Under the pieces are notes generated by a model. The model had not been told where the DNA came from, did no database searches, and saw only the letters and a list, made by a program, of their open reading frames with translations. The position numbers and the translations under genes are program-made. From positions 1,488,001 to 1,552,000 of the forward strand of contig NZ_OX458932.1 of assembly GCF_949774925.1 (NCBI RefSeq): DNA of 64,000 nt. Reading direction: 5' to 3'. Shown here piece by piece: positions 46,255 to 56,450 of the stretch. Source of the DNA: Candidatus Methylacidiphilum fumarolicum. Lineage in GTDB: Bacteria > Verrucomicrobiota > Verrucomicrobiia > Methylacidiphilales > Methylacidiphilaceae. Within the stretch, counting starts at the first letter, position 1, and each line of letters starts with the position of its first letter.

Positions 46255-48681
46255 ATGAGAAGGTTCTTTTTTTTCTTAAAAGAGAATTATTATTATTCTT
46301 CCTTTTTCCTAACCTTAGAGTTTGTTTTTCTGATACAACATTCTTTTCTATCGCCTATTGAGAGCAAAGCTGAACCTTTAAACTCTTATCCTGTATCAAG
46401 CCTTCCAGAAGTAACAGTCGAAGCATCCAAAGCAGAATCTATTCTCCAAACCAATCAATCCATCACTTCTGTTTATGGAACACCTTTCAACATTATGGAT
46501 ACCCCAAGAACCGTGACTCCAATAAATAAAACACTAATGCAATCCGCAGGGATCGGTTCTCAAGGATGGCCTGATCCTCTAAGTATCACCATGATCAGCC
46601 CAGCAGCCCAGTTTGATGCTTCAGAACTCTACGAAATGTCTTCACCTATTATTCGAGGAAAACCTGGTCTTACCTTTATCAACGGTATAGAGCAAAACGT
46701 GAATAACGATGGATTTTTCAACCCTCCATGGAATTTTAATATGGTGGAAAGTTTCGACCTTGTTGAAGGTCCTCCAGGAGCAGTTTTCGGCGCCACTCAG
46801 CCATCCAATGGATATATAAATTACATCACAAAACAACCCTATTTCGATAAATTCAGAGGGAACGTTTGGAATACGACCGGAATGTATGAAAACTACATGT
46901 GGGGAGCTGATATAGGAGGGCCAATCCAGGAAGGAAAACTTGCTTACAGGGCAAGTTACATGGGGATCGATAATAGGCTCTATTATCAATACGTCCGCAA
47001 TGAACAACAAAATTTTTATTTCGCACTTGGTTATAGACCCACAGAAAATTATCAAATCGATTTTTATTCGGATTTTGGCATAGCTGATTATACTCCGATT
47101 GAATTGCTCCTTAATAGGCCAACTCAATCCCTTATCAACAATGGGCTTTATCTTACTGGATTTTTACCTCCTTCTCAGGTTATTGCTGGAACCGAACACA
47201 ATCCTCCTGCAAATACCTATTTGAATTCAGAATTTCCAATAAGTCGGAGAGCCACTGTGAAATATCCAGCTGACATTGGCCAAGCTACTGTTGCCATGAG
47301 TCAAGTTATTCAAAGAGTGCATGTAAGCGACAATTTAGACATAGTGAATAACAGTTTTTTCTGGTACCAAGACCAAACAGCTATCCGTTTTGAAACTTAC
47401 GAAGCCAATGTCTTTAAGGGTGATTACGAAATCGACAACCGAACTGAAATTAGAGCCAATTTCAATTCAGATTTCCATCATAGTACAAATACTTTTCTTC
47501 TTAAACATTTTATTGATTCAGGTTTCGAATTTCGTTTTCAACGCACTCTTGATTATCAATCCGAGGTCTATCTAGGAAACAGCTGGGATGCTATCACAGA
47601 AAACCCACAATTATTCAACTTTCTTTTGTCCAATAACTTCGCTAACTTTGGTCTTTATCCAATACCAGGTGCTCCAGCTGGTGGATTTTTTATTCCTCTC
47701 AATGATGAAACCAACCAGACCAAATTTTTTCGTCTTTCCCCCTTCTATCAGCATCAAATGGATCTTAATGAAAAAATCATCCTTTTTATCGGAGCAAGAA
47801 TGGATAGTTATTTTATCCATTCACAAACACCACCTGGCACCCCAACTTTTTTGTTTCAATCACTCAACACTACGCAACTCAATCCACTCGTCAATGCCGC
47901 TATTACTTATAGACCGACTCAGCGCATAAGTCTTTATTTCAATTACAACTGGCAATACACAACCAATGCTTCAGGTGGCGGAGGATACTCTCCTATCTTT
48001 CCAGCCACCGCTTTTCATCTGCTGAACCAACTCATAGAAGGTGGGGTTAAATTTAATCTTCTTCACGACAGATTGTATCTTTCCATGTCTGGATTTTCCG
48101 AAGACACTTTTTTGGGAAATATTGAATTTCCTTCGACTCCAGCTTCTTTTCAAGGCCTTGAAGCTAATCTAACTTATCAGCCGAACAGACATTTCTGGAT
48201 AAGAATGGGTTATCTTCTTGAGCAGGGCGTAGAAGATTGGAGCGGTTTTCCTGAAGGACCAGAAATGGCTCAAACATATTCCACCAATTTTGCAAGACTC
48301 TACGGTCTTCCCCTCAACAACAATGGGACTTTCTCTCCTGGGAAATACGCTTTGATCGGATGGCCAGATCAGGTTTATAGTGGAATGATAACCTATAAAT
48401 TTGACTCTGGATTCGGTTTAACCGTTGGAGCTCTTGTTCTTTCCGATCAGTATCTAGGGTATGATTATCGAACCAGAATTCCTTTACAATTTATCTTGAA
48501 TAGTTCTTTTTTCTATTCTAGCCCTAAATGGGAATCACGGCTTAATGTTTTTAATTTCACCAACCAAAAATATTGGCTCCCTGCAGGGGTGGGAATGTCT
48601 CCCACCAGAGAATTGGATTATACATCTATTGTTCCCGGTCTGCCATTCTGGATCCAAGGAACTATCTCATATAAATTTTAA
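46255..48681 (+). CDS. TonB-dependent outer-membrane receptor
   Basis: A long N-terminal signal (about residues 1-38) is followed by LPEVTVEASKAES, a typical start of the plug region. The plug domain contains SSPIIRGKPGLTFINGIEQN and VEGPPGAVFGATQPSNGYINYITKQP, the conserved plug end. A 22-strand barrel follows, and the protein ends in aromatic Phe (WIQGTISYKF), as outer-membrane proteins do. The length of 808 residues is typical of siderophore or metal receptors. No TonB, ABC transporter or siderophore genes are adjacent, so the ligand (iron chelate, copper chelate or lanthanide chelate) is open. Confidence 0.9.
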   Translation: MRRFFFFLKENYYYSSFFLTLEFVFLIQHSFLSPIESKAEPLNSYPVSSLPEVTVEASKAESILQTNQSITSVYGTPFNIMDTPRTVTPINKTLMQSAGIGSQGWPDPLSITMISPAAQFDASELYEMSSPIIRGKPGLTFINGIEQNVNNDGFFNPPWNFNMVESFDLVEGPPGAVFGATQPSNGYINYITKQPYFDKFRGNVWNTTGMYENYMWGADIGGPIQEGKLAYRASYMGIDNRLYYQYVRNEQQNFYFALGYRPTENYQIDFYSDFGIADYTPIELLLNRPTQSLINNGLYLTGFLPPSQVIAGTEHNPPANTYLNSEFPISRRATVKYPADIGQATVAMSQVIQRVHVSDNLDIVNNSFFWYQDQTAIRFETYEANVFKGDYEIDNRTEIRANFNSDFHHSTNTFLLKHFIDSGFEFRFQRTLDYQSEVYLGNSWDAITENPQLFNFLLSNNFANFGLYPIPGAPAGGFFIPLNDETNQTKFFRLSPFYQHQMDLNEKIILFIGARMDSYFIHSQTPPGTPTFLFQSLNTTQLNPLVNAAITYRPTQRISLYFNYNWQYTTNASGGGGYSPIFPATAFHLLNQLIEGGVKFNLLHDRLYLSMSGFSEDTFLGNIEFPSTPASFQGLEANLTYQPNRHFWIRMGYLLEQGVEDWSGFPEGPEMAQTYSTNFARLYGLPLNNNGTFSPGKYALIGWPDQVYSGMITYKFDSGFGLTVGALVLSDQYLGYDYRTRIPLQFILNSSFFYSSPKWESRLNVFNFTNQKYWLPAGVGMSPTRELDYTSIVPGLPFWIQGTISYKF

Positions 48682-48845
48682 AATCAAGTCCTTTTAAAGA
48701 ACTTTCGATCAAATGAATCAAAATTGTCGTTAGTTTTTGCATTTTATTGATGAGACCTTCCTCTCTGCTAGGAGGAACATCCTATATCCATCATTATTTC
48801 TACTGCTAAAAAGAGAAAAAGATTCAAACAATATTTAAGTCAATA

Positions 48846-48921
48846 TGGTGGAGCCTAGGGGATTAGAACCCCTGACCTCCTCAATGCCATTGAGGCGCTC
48901 TACCAACTGTGCTAAGACCCC
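48846..48921 (-). tRNA. tRNA-Ala (anticodon GGC)
   Basis: The complement forms a full cloverleaf: acceptor GGGGTCT pairs with AGGCTCC, the anticodon stem CCTCA/TGAGG encloses ATGGCAT with anticodon GGC, and the T arm contains GGTTCTAATCC. The 3' CCA is encoded. It lies alone between the TonB receptor and a TnpB relic, a common insertion neighbourhood. Confidence 0.93.
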
Positions 48922-48999
48922 ATATATCCAATCAAATTATATTCTTTAGCAAATTATTCTCAATGTAGAGACACTCTCAATCCGCTAGAGCAGGCGAGC

Positions 49000-50590
49000 T
49001 TCTAGCTAGTAGGCACAGCTTGTGGGCAGTCTTCGTTGGGAATCCGCCGACGAACTGGTGGAGGTTGAAGCCATGCTTCAGCTAGACAACTTTGGCCCCT
49101 GTCCAGGCTACTACTGCCTCCCGGCTGCCGGTTATTCATCCCGGTGGCCCTGCAAGCCTCATTTCTGACCTCGCCCATTCCGTCCTTTGGGCTTATGGCG
49201 ATGGCCACCTTCTGAACAGCAGCAGGGCCTTCCCCGTTCATCCCCAGTAAAGCACCCGATGTGGGTTTGCTCCCTCTTCTGTATCAAATAGTCTACCTCC
49301 TTGCCATATTCCCACTGGCTGATCCGCTGGTCATGATCGCACCCGCAGGAGCCGCGACGAACGCTATCCGGATTGTCTGCAAATATGGACTGAATTCCAT
49401 GATACAGGCAGAAGTCCACGACTTTACGGATGCCTTGATGGCGCAGGTCGAGATGCCTGCGTTTATAACGCAGTATGCACTTCGCTCTGGCTCGTCCGAG
49501 CTTGCGCAATCGCCGGCTGCCCTTCCTGCATCGGGACCGCTTTTTCTGGATTTTGCAAAGTTGCTTGCTGGACAACCGCTTGATGGTGCGCTAGCCTTGC
49601 CCGGAAACGACCAGGCTACCCCCCCATTGTTGGAGACTGCGGCAGTCTGGTGGATCCGACCAAGGTTCCCCAGCGCATGCCTTTCCGTGGTCCCTTGCGA
49701 GTCCGAAGCGAGTGCCGATTCAACCAGGGCTAGGTGCCATTCGTTGGGCAGATCATTCCAGAGGATCAGGCAAGCGGATTTGCGCAAAAGCCAAGCGGGA
49801 CGCGATAATATTAGAAACGACCCTCCTCGTCCCATAGAGAGAACGCTCCGCTTTTCCTCCATTCCCATTGCTTAGACCGGCTGCATCAGAGGGGAAATAG
49901 CGCTTGCCCTTATATGGATAGCGGATGGCCGCTGCAGCCTACGTGGTAGCTTTGTGGTATTCTCTATCTCCAGGTCATGGTGCATTCGTCTGGTAAGCCT
50001 CGAGATGCATGTCATGACAGACCATCCAGACCTTGGCCGCATCCATCTGGCCTTTTCGGATGATGGGAGCCTATCTTCTGGAGATACGCTTTAGGGATAG
50101 GAGGCGGATCCGTTCCATAGGTGTTATCTTCGCGCTATGACTGATCCATTGCAAACTGGAAAAACGCAATGGCCGCACTATCAGCTCGCCTATCCCTTCG
50201 TATGGATACTAAAATACTAACGCAGAATCCACTCAGGCGAGGTGGGGGTAGCCTGCAAGGCTCTGATCGCCAAATGCTGGCGGTAGCACGGCTTCCGGCT
50301 GCCAGCTTTGGAAAAGGACGTCGACCATGGGCATCGCTTCGTATCGGCCCCGCCTCGTTGAGCGACTTCAGCGATCGTGGGACTCCTCAAGAGTTACACG
50401 TTCTGCGTGGCTCTCGAAAAAGGTTTCCGAAGCTCAAAAACATTGGGTATCGCCGGGAACATCTAAGGACGCAATCCTATTATGTGGGAACAGCTGGGAC
50501 CGTATCAGCGGAAGTCACCCGCCGATTCATTGCGGAACGTCAAGGCAAATAGCTCTAATTCTTGAGTGCGGCGCTCTCATCTCAATCCAC
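49000..50590 (-). pseudogene. Decayed TnpB of an IS200/IS605-type element
   Basis: On the minus strand 49159-49575 encodes RKVVDFCLYHGIQSIFADNPD followed by VRRGSCGCDHDQRISQWEYGK and KPKGRN, a TnpB signature with zinc-ribbon debris (GDERGRPCCCSEGGHRHK). Upstream fragments in other frames continue the same protein, with multiple frameshifts. The region is much more GC-rich than its flanks, which suggests recent foreign origin before decay. The left-end palindrome (gggaatacccatcccc-like, near 50600) fits an IS605 end. No active copy is present. Confidence 0.65.
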
Positions 50591-50701
50591 TAATGGGGAT
50601 GGGTATTCCCGCGCCGGTTTTACATCAAACGAAGAAGATAAGAAACTCTTAACATCGCTTATGCTATATTGAACTTAACCAAATTGAACTAACCAAAACA
50701 G

Positions 50702-52225
50702 ATGAACGAACTTGTAAAGGAAGCCCATATTGGAATAAAACGGGCCAGGCTACTCGAAAAACTTGGGATAGTATCTAAAAAAACCCTTCTTCTTTATTTG
50801 CCTTTTCGGTATGAGAACCGCAGCGAGCAAAAATCTTTATTTGAGGTGGCTGAAAATGAAACTCTACTGTTTAAAGGAACAATCACGGTTGTTCAAAAAG
50901 GACAACTTAAGGCCAGAGCAACTGTTAAGATCAACCTTCTTTCTTTCAGCAATCAGAGGGAACAACTGGTTTGTATCTGGTTTTGGAAAACCTTACCACA
51001 CTACCTTTCAGTGGGCCAAAAACTTGCTGTCTATGGAACAGTGCGGCTATACAAAGGAAAATGGACGATGTGGCAGCCGGAAGTCGAGCCGTTCGAAGAA
51101 GAAAAGGAGCTTTCCTCTTCCCTTAATTTATTCCGAATTGTCCCCATCTATTCAACGACTTCGGGACTCTCTCAAAAAGTTTTTCGGCAAATCATGCATG
51201 CACAACTCCAGAAAATTAATCTTGAGTCTACTGACCCTTATCCATTGCCTGAGAACCTTAAGCTTCCCACTCTTGCCTTTGCCATTAAAAAAGTGCATTT
51301 CCCAGACTTTTTTTCTCAAATTCAACAGTGCAGGGATCGGATCGCCTATCATGAATTTTTCGTTGAGCAGCTTCGCATGGCCTACAGAAAATTAACTAGA
51401 TCAAAAATCAAAATCCAAAGGCCCACTAAACGACTTTCTCTTTGCTCGACTTTTTTTGCTTCTCTTCCTTTCGTTCCAACTTCAGCTCAGAAAAAAGCAA
51501 TCGCAGAAATCGATCACGATCTGGAAGCTTCCACCCCCATGAATAGGCTACTTATGGGTGATGTGGGATCGGGCAAAACTCTCGTGGCTGTATACGCTGC
51601 CATAAAAACAGTTGAAAGAGGCCAAGACGTTTTATTTATGTCACCTACAAGCACTCTGGCTAGTCAGCACTATTTGACCTTAAAAAATTGGCTAACCTCT
51701 TTGCACATTCCCATTTTCTATGTAGGCAAAGAATCAAAGCAAAATGGAGAATTAGCATCTACAAACCAGAGCCCCTATCCTCTTTTCAAAGGAGAGTCTT
51801 CTTCGACTGCTCTTCCAGGTAAAGTGTTCGTTGGGACTCATGCACTACTCTTTCGCTCTTTCGATCCACAATCCCTGGGTTTAATCATCATCGATGAGCA
51901 GCATAAATTTGGAGTTGCACAGCGCAGCAGCCTTGCCAAAAAAGGGGTCTATCCTGACATATTGACGATGACAGCAACTCCTATCCCCAGAACACTGGCC
52001 TTATCCCTCTATGGTGATTTAGACTTTTCTATTCTCGATGCCCTTCCTTCCAACCGTGGAAAGATTGTAACCAAAACTCGCTCTTCAGATGCCCTTCCAA
52101 AAATATGGGAATTCATCAAGGATCAGCTACGGCAAAGACGCTTGGGGAATCAAAATAAGGAATGCACAACCAATCAATCGACCCATCCATGGCCACTAAG
52201 GCCACAGTGTGCATATCTCCAATGA
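50702..52225 (+). pseudogene. recG: RecG helicase, C-terminally truncated by a duplication
   Basis: RecG remodels stalled replication forks. The N-terminal wedge/OB part (residues 1-150, KRARLLEKLGIVSKKTLLLYLPFRYE) and helicase domain 1 are present. Visible are RLLMGDVGSGKTLVAVYAA (Walker A), IIIDEQHKFGVAQR (DEQH) and TMTATPIPRTLALSLYGDLD. After residue 477 ([11 protein letters not shown]) the frame runs into foreign sequence and stops about 30 codons later. Helicase domain 2 with motifs IV-VI, some 200 residues, is missing. The junction is exactly where the wrbA duplication begins (52133). Without domain 2 the protein cannot translocate. Another recG copy elsewhere is possible. Confidence 0.85.
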
Positions 52226-52873
52226 TGGGGTGATTTTCAATTGGCTGATAAGCCATACGAATTATCTAACCAGTTTTGCCGCAATGGAAGCAACATGTTT
52301 TCCTTGGAATTTAGCTCCAGCCAATTCAATCTCGCTAGGCATTCTTTCTCCAGCACCTCCAGCTATGGTTGAAGCTCCATAAGGAGAACAGCCAGCAACT
52401 TCATCCACTGCCATTAGTCCAGTAAAAGAATAAGGTAGTCCTACGATGACCATTCCCAAATGCAGCAAAGTAACCATGAAGGTTAACAATGTTGTCTCTT
52501 GGCCACCATGTTGAGTATTGGAACTACAAAAGACGCTTCCCACTTTTCCGATAAGCTTACCTGACAACCAAAGTTTTCCAGCTGCATTCAAAAATTGCCT
52601 CATCTGACCGCACATATTACCAAATCTTGTAGGAGTTCCAAAAATGATAGCATCGGCTTCACCAAGCTCTTCAATAGAACATATAGGTACACGCGCAAAG
52701 GCTTTTTGAGGCTCTATAGCACCCATCTTATGTAGCACGGCTTCTGGTAAGGTTTCAGGGACACGTCGCAATTCTACATGAGCTCCAGCTACCGATCTCG
52801 CTCCTTGAGCTACCGCTTCGGCCATTTTATAAATATGACCATACATCGAATAAAAAAAGACATAGATTTTCAT
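52133..52873. repeat. Target copy of the 741-bp wrbA/GH15 duplication
   Basis: Gapless match to 37413-38153. The left edge coincides with the loss of recG homology and the right edge with the wrbA start codon. The 129 bases before wrbA stop derive from the 5' end of the GH15 gene and are non-functional here. Confidence 0.9.
52262..52873 (-). CDS. wrbA: WrbA-type NAD(P)H:quinone oxidoreductase, copy 2
   Basis: Full-length (203 residues) paralogue of the 37.5-kb gene. The FMN loops [14 protein letters not shown] and [17 protein letters not shown] and the [13 protein letters not shown] motif are intact. About seven residues differ from copy 1 (for example PISV/PEAV, FAH/FAR, FLD/FLN), mostly conservative, so it is probably functional. 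Its promoter region upstream of 52873 is not shared with copy 1, so its expression may differ. Confidence 0.92.
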   Translation of the reverse strand: MKIYVFFYSMYGHIYKMAEAVAQGARSVAGAHVELRRVPETLPEAVLHKMGAIEPQKAFARVPICSIEELGEADAIIFGTPTRFGNMCGQMRQFLNAAGKLWLSGKLIGKVGSVFCSSNTQHGGQETTLLTFMVTLLHLGMVIVGLPYSFTGLMAVDEVAGCSPYGASTIAGGAGERMPSEIELAGAKFQGKHVASIAAKLVR

Positions 52874-53190
52874 AACGGATTCTTTTTGTCCTATCTGAAG
52901 ATCGCCTCACAAACTATCAAAAGACTACTATCTCAATCCATATGCTTATTGCATAGGTTATACAAGTAAAAAGGATCGAGCAGAAAAGAAGAAATACGAC
53001 AAGAAAAATTCTTCTTATCGTATTTCAAAAGCTTTGTTCCTCTTTTAAGAAAGAAAAAAAATAGAAAAGAATCCTAAGGAAGCGGTCAGAATTTCTCTTT
53101 TAGTCTTCCATTACTCAAGCTTTTTCTTTTTTCTTAACAGGCAGGTAAGAAGGTATTTTTATAGTATTAATCCAGATACCATACATTGTT
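52874..53190. other. Intergenic, nothing recognised
   Basis: About 317 bases, AT-rich, between wrbA copy 2 and the end of the barrel-like gene. No gene, tRNA or clear terminator. Confidence 0.35.
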
Positions 53191-53976
53191 TTAGAACATG
53201 AATCCTATATTGGCTGTAAGTAGGGGTTCATAAACTTGATTCAGATTAAAAGAATTAATACCAGCCTTAGAATTATGGTATCCATTGAGATTCTGATCAA
53301 AGAGCCAGAATAACGTGGCACCGGTAAACCAATGCTTGTCTATTAAATAATTAAACCCTAATACTGGAGAATACCAACTTCCCCACACAGAGCCCAAATA
53401 GGCATTACTGCTTTCTAAACTCAAGACCACACCACCTCCTGCCATTCCGATGTAAGGAACAAATTTTCCAGTAACATATCCCACAATGGCAGATAGGCCT
53501 AAGAAGCCTCCTATTGCAGAATTATTATCCATTTTTTGTAATCCTTGGACATAGGACAAGCTCTGATTGCCTAAAAAAGCACCGACAAATGCAATACCGA
53601 ATGTTAAATGTTTCCACCGAGAAGGATCATACCACAGCACTCCAACTTCAACTGCTGGAACATAGGAGTAGTTTTTTGCAAAATCTGTTGTCATTCCATT
53701 TAAAGTTGAAGATCCAGAATAGGGAAAAGCAGGTCCAAAACCACCAAGAACGAAGAGATGATAAGGTTTAGGCTTGCTGATTTCATTATTTTCTAAGAGT
53801 TGCTTCCTATGCTCTAAATAGGTTTTTGATTGATCTCCTTCGCTCTGATCATCTGATAGGCTATCACTTGTATTAGCAAGAAGAGTTGCATTATTTAATA
53901 TTATAATACATACAAACAATATAATATATATGAATTTCATATACATCTGTTTATATAACCTCATTATAGTTTTCAT
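53191..53976 (-). CDS. Predicted outer-membrane or exported beta-rich protein, unknown function
   Basis: A signal peptide (residues 13-35) precedes a short linker and then alternating hydrophobic strands (HLFVLGGFGPAFPYSG, TFGIAFVGAFLGN, YIGMAGGGVVLSLES). The last residues are TANIGFMF with terminal Phe, as in outer-membrane barrels. An excellent SD (aggaggt) precedes the ATG at 53976. It starts 16 bases after ppsA and may be the last gene of the pmo transcript. The family is not recognised. Confidence 0.65.
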   Translation of the reverse strand: MKTIMRLYKQMYMKFIYIILFVCIIILNNATLLANTSDSLSDDQSEGDQSKTYLEHRKQLLENNEISKPKPYHLFVLGGFGPAFPYSGSSTLNGMTTDFAKNYSYVPAVEVGVLWYDPSRWKHLTFGIAFVGAFLGNQSLSYVQGLQKMDNNSAIGGFLGLSAIVGYVTGKFVPYIGMAGGGVVLSLESSNAYLGSVWGSWYSPVLGFNYLIDKHWFTGATLFWLFDQNLNGYHNSKAGINSFNLNQVYEPLLTANIGFMF

Positions 53977-53992
53977 ATACCTCCTATTTATT

Positions 53993-56446
53993 TTATTTAT
54001 TTATATTAGTTTCTATTTCTGAAGCTTTTAAGAGTGTAGAGTATATAGAATTAGGATTAACAGATATACTATCTATACCTTCTTTTATAAGAAATTCTAA
54101 AAAATCCTTATAATTGCTTGGTGCTTCCCCACATATCCCAATTTTTCTTTTGTTCTTTTTGGCTATTTGAATCATGGAAGCGATTAATCTTTTAACAGCT
54201 TCATTCCGTTCGTCATAAAGGGAAGCAATAATTTCAGAATCTCTATCCACACCAAGAACCAACTGAGTCAGATCATTGGAACCAATCGAAAAGCCATCAA
54301 ATATTTCACAGAATTCTTCAGCTAAAATGACGTTGCTTGGTATTTCACACATCATGAATATCTCCAAGCCGTTTTCACCTCTTCTTAGCCCATTTTTTTC
54401 TAACTCCTCTATGACTCTTTTGCCTTCTGTTACAGTTCTAACCATTGGAATCATTATCTTAATATTCAAAAGACCAAAGGTTTCCCTGGCTTTCTTAAGG
54501 GCCAGACATTCCAAAGCAAATCCTTGTTGATAGCGAGGGTGGTAATAGCGAGAGGCTCCTCGAAAACCAAGCATTGGATTTCTTTCAATGGGTTCAAAGT
54601 CTGTGCCACCTAACAAATTGGAATATTCATTGGATTTGAAATCACTAAGCCTAACAATGACATCCTTTGGGAAAAAGGCCGCAGCGATTAATCCGATACC
54701 TTCGGCTAGTTTATCGACAAAGTAGTCAGTTTTCTGTGGATAATTTTCTGTTAGTTGCCGAATTTTCATTTTTTCAGGTCCTTCCCTGAGCCGATCAAAG
54801 TGCACCAAGGCCATGGGATGAACCTTGACATAATTTGTAAGGATAAATTCTTGGCGAGCTAGACCCACTCCATCATTAGGAAGAAAAGAAAAATCAAAGG
54901 CTTTATGAGGATTACCCACATTCATCATAATCTTTGTTCTTGGACGAGGGATTTCCATGAGATTGATCTTTTCAATCGTATACGGAATATCCCCTTCGTA
55001 GACTTTCCCAATTTCCCCTTCTGCGCAGCTAACCGTTACAAACGATCCGTTTTGAAGCAGCTTGGTGGCATTTTCTGTTCCAACGACTGCTGGTACACCA
55101 AGTTCCCTACTAACAATAGCTGCATGACAGGTTCTGCCTCCCCTATCTGTTACAATTGCTGCCGCTTTCTTTATTACTGGTTCCCAATCAGGATCAGTTT
55201 TTTCTATGACCAGCACCTCCCCTGGTTGAAATTGATCCATTTGTTGTAGGTCTTGGATGATTCGAACTTTTCCTTGCGCTATTTTTTCCCCAACCGCTTT
55301 CCCTTCGACAAGAACCTTGCCTTTGGTTTTTAATTGATAGACCTGAATAGTTTTTTTATTTTGTCCTCGATGGATTGTTTCGGGTCTTGCTTGAAGAATA
55401 AAAAGCTCACCACTGATACCATCCTTTGCCCATTCAATATCCATGGGCGTACTGCGTTCATTCTTGCGAGTATAATGTTCTTCTATAATACATGCCCATC
55501 TACTAAGAGTTAATATTTCAGAGTCTGATAATACATACTTGTTTCTATCTTCAATTGGGACAGGTACATTTTTAACATAAGTACCCTTCATTAATCGTTC
55601 GCCATCGATGTCGTAGACCAGTTTGATATCCTTACTCCCCAATTTTTTCTGAATAATTGGCTTATAGCCTTTCATTAAAGTAGATTTAAAAACACAGTAT
55701 TCATCAGGGGTGACTACACCTTGGACAATATTTTCACCTAATCCATAAGAAGCATTAATGAGGATGACTTTTTTAAAGCCCGATTCAGGATCAAGAGTAA
55801 ACATGACACCAGAACAGGCAAGATCGGAACGAACCATTCTTTGAACCCCAACGGACATGGATATATTAATGTGTTCATATCCCATCTCTTTTCTATATAT
55901 TATGGCTCGTTCCGTATAGAGCGATGCGTAGCATAGTTTGATAGCATTTAAAAGATTTGCTTTACCTTTAATGTTGAGATAGGTATCTTGTTGGCCAGCA
56001 AAACTTGCTAGTGGAAGATCTTCTACATTCGCACTAGATCTGACAGCCACATCAACATCTTCTATACGCGAATCTTTAGATAGATAATTATAGGCGCTAA
56101 TTATAGCCTTTTTATATTTATAGGGAAATTTAGAATTAATAATAATATTTCTAATATATTTACTAGCTTCTTTAACATTATTTATGTCAGAATAGTTTAT
56201 ATCTTGTAATTTATGATCTATGATATCTCTAATATTATTATAGCTTATAAATTGTTCATAAGCCCATGATGTTATAGCAAAACCGTTTGGTATCTTTATT
56301 CCAAATGGTGATAATTCTTTCATCATCTCTCCAAGCGAAGCATTTTTACCCCCTACTTCAGCAATATTTTCTAATGTTATTTGATTATACCATAAAATAT
56401 AATCTATAGTATTATATACAGATTTATAATTCATATTATTCCCCAT
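53993..56446 (-). CDS. ppsA: Phosphoenolpyruvate synthase
   Basis: PpsA converts pyruvate and ATP to PEP, AMP and phosphate, providing PEP for gluconeogenesis and, here, for glycogen. The N-terminal ATP-grasp domain starts EVGGKNASLGEMMKEL and has VAVRSSANVEDLPLASFAGQQ. The mobile domain has the phospho-His in DRGGRTCHAAIVSREL. The C-terminal PEP-binding barrel includes GLARQEFILTNY, GFRGASRYYHPRY and GICGEAPSN. The length of 817 residues is normal. The first 900 bases are visibly more AT-rich, with many ATA codons, than the rest. The gene starts four bases after the PmoD-like gene, so it is probably in the pmo transcript. Confidence 0.93.
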   Translation of the reverse strand: MGNNMNYKSVYNTIDYILWYNQITLENIAEVGGKNASLGEMMKELSPFGIKIPNGFAITSWAYEQFISYNNIRDIIDHKLQDINYSDINNVKEASKYIRNIIINSKFPYKYKKAIISAYNYLSKDSRIEDVDVAVRSSANVEDLPLASFAGQQDTYLNIKGKANLLNAIKLCYASLYTERAIIYRKEMGYEHINISMSVGVQRMVRSDLACSGVMFTLDPESGFKKVILINASYGLGENIVQGVVTPDEYCVFKSTLMKGYKPIIQKKLGSKDIKLVYDIDGERLMKGTYVKNVPVPIEDRNKYVLSDSEILTLSRWACIIEEHYTRKNERSTPMDIEWAKDGISGELFILQARPETIHRGQNKKTIQVYQLKTKGKVLVEGKAVGEKIAQGKVRIIQDLQQMDQFQPGEVLVIEKTDPDWEPVIKKAAAIVTDRGGRTCHAAIVSRELGVPAVVGTENATKLLQNGSFVTVSCAEGEIGKVYEGDIPYTIEKINLMEIPRPRTKIMMNVGNPHKAFDFSFLPNDGVGLARQEFILTNYVKVHPMALVHFDRLREGPEKMKIRQLTENYPQKTDYFVDKLAEGIGLIAAAFFPKDVIVRLSDFKSNEYSNLLGGTDFEPIERNPMLGFRGASRYYHPRYQQGFALECLALKKARETFGLLNIKIMIPMVRTVTEGKRVIEELEKNGLRRGENGLEIFMMCEIPSNVILAEEFCEIFDGFSIGSNDLTQLVLGVDRDSEIIASLYDERNEAVKRLIASMIQIAKKNKRKIGICGEAPSNYKDFLEFLIKEGIDSISVNPNSIYSTLLKASEIETNINK

Positions 56447-56450
56447 TATA

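Noticed and set aside
49261-49875. 204-codon plus-strand ORF and the overlapping 191-codon minus ORF
   Set aside because: Both are long only because the region is GC-rich; the TnpB signatures lie in a different minus frame.
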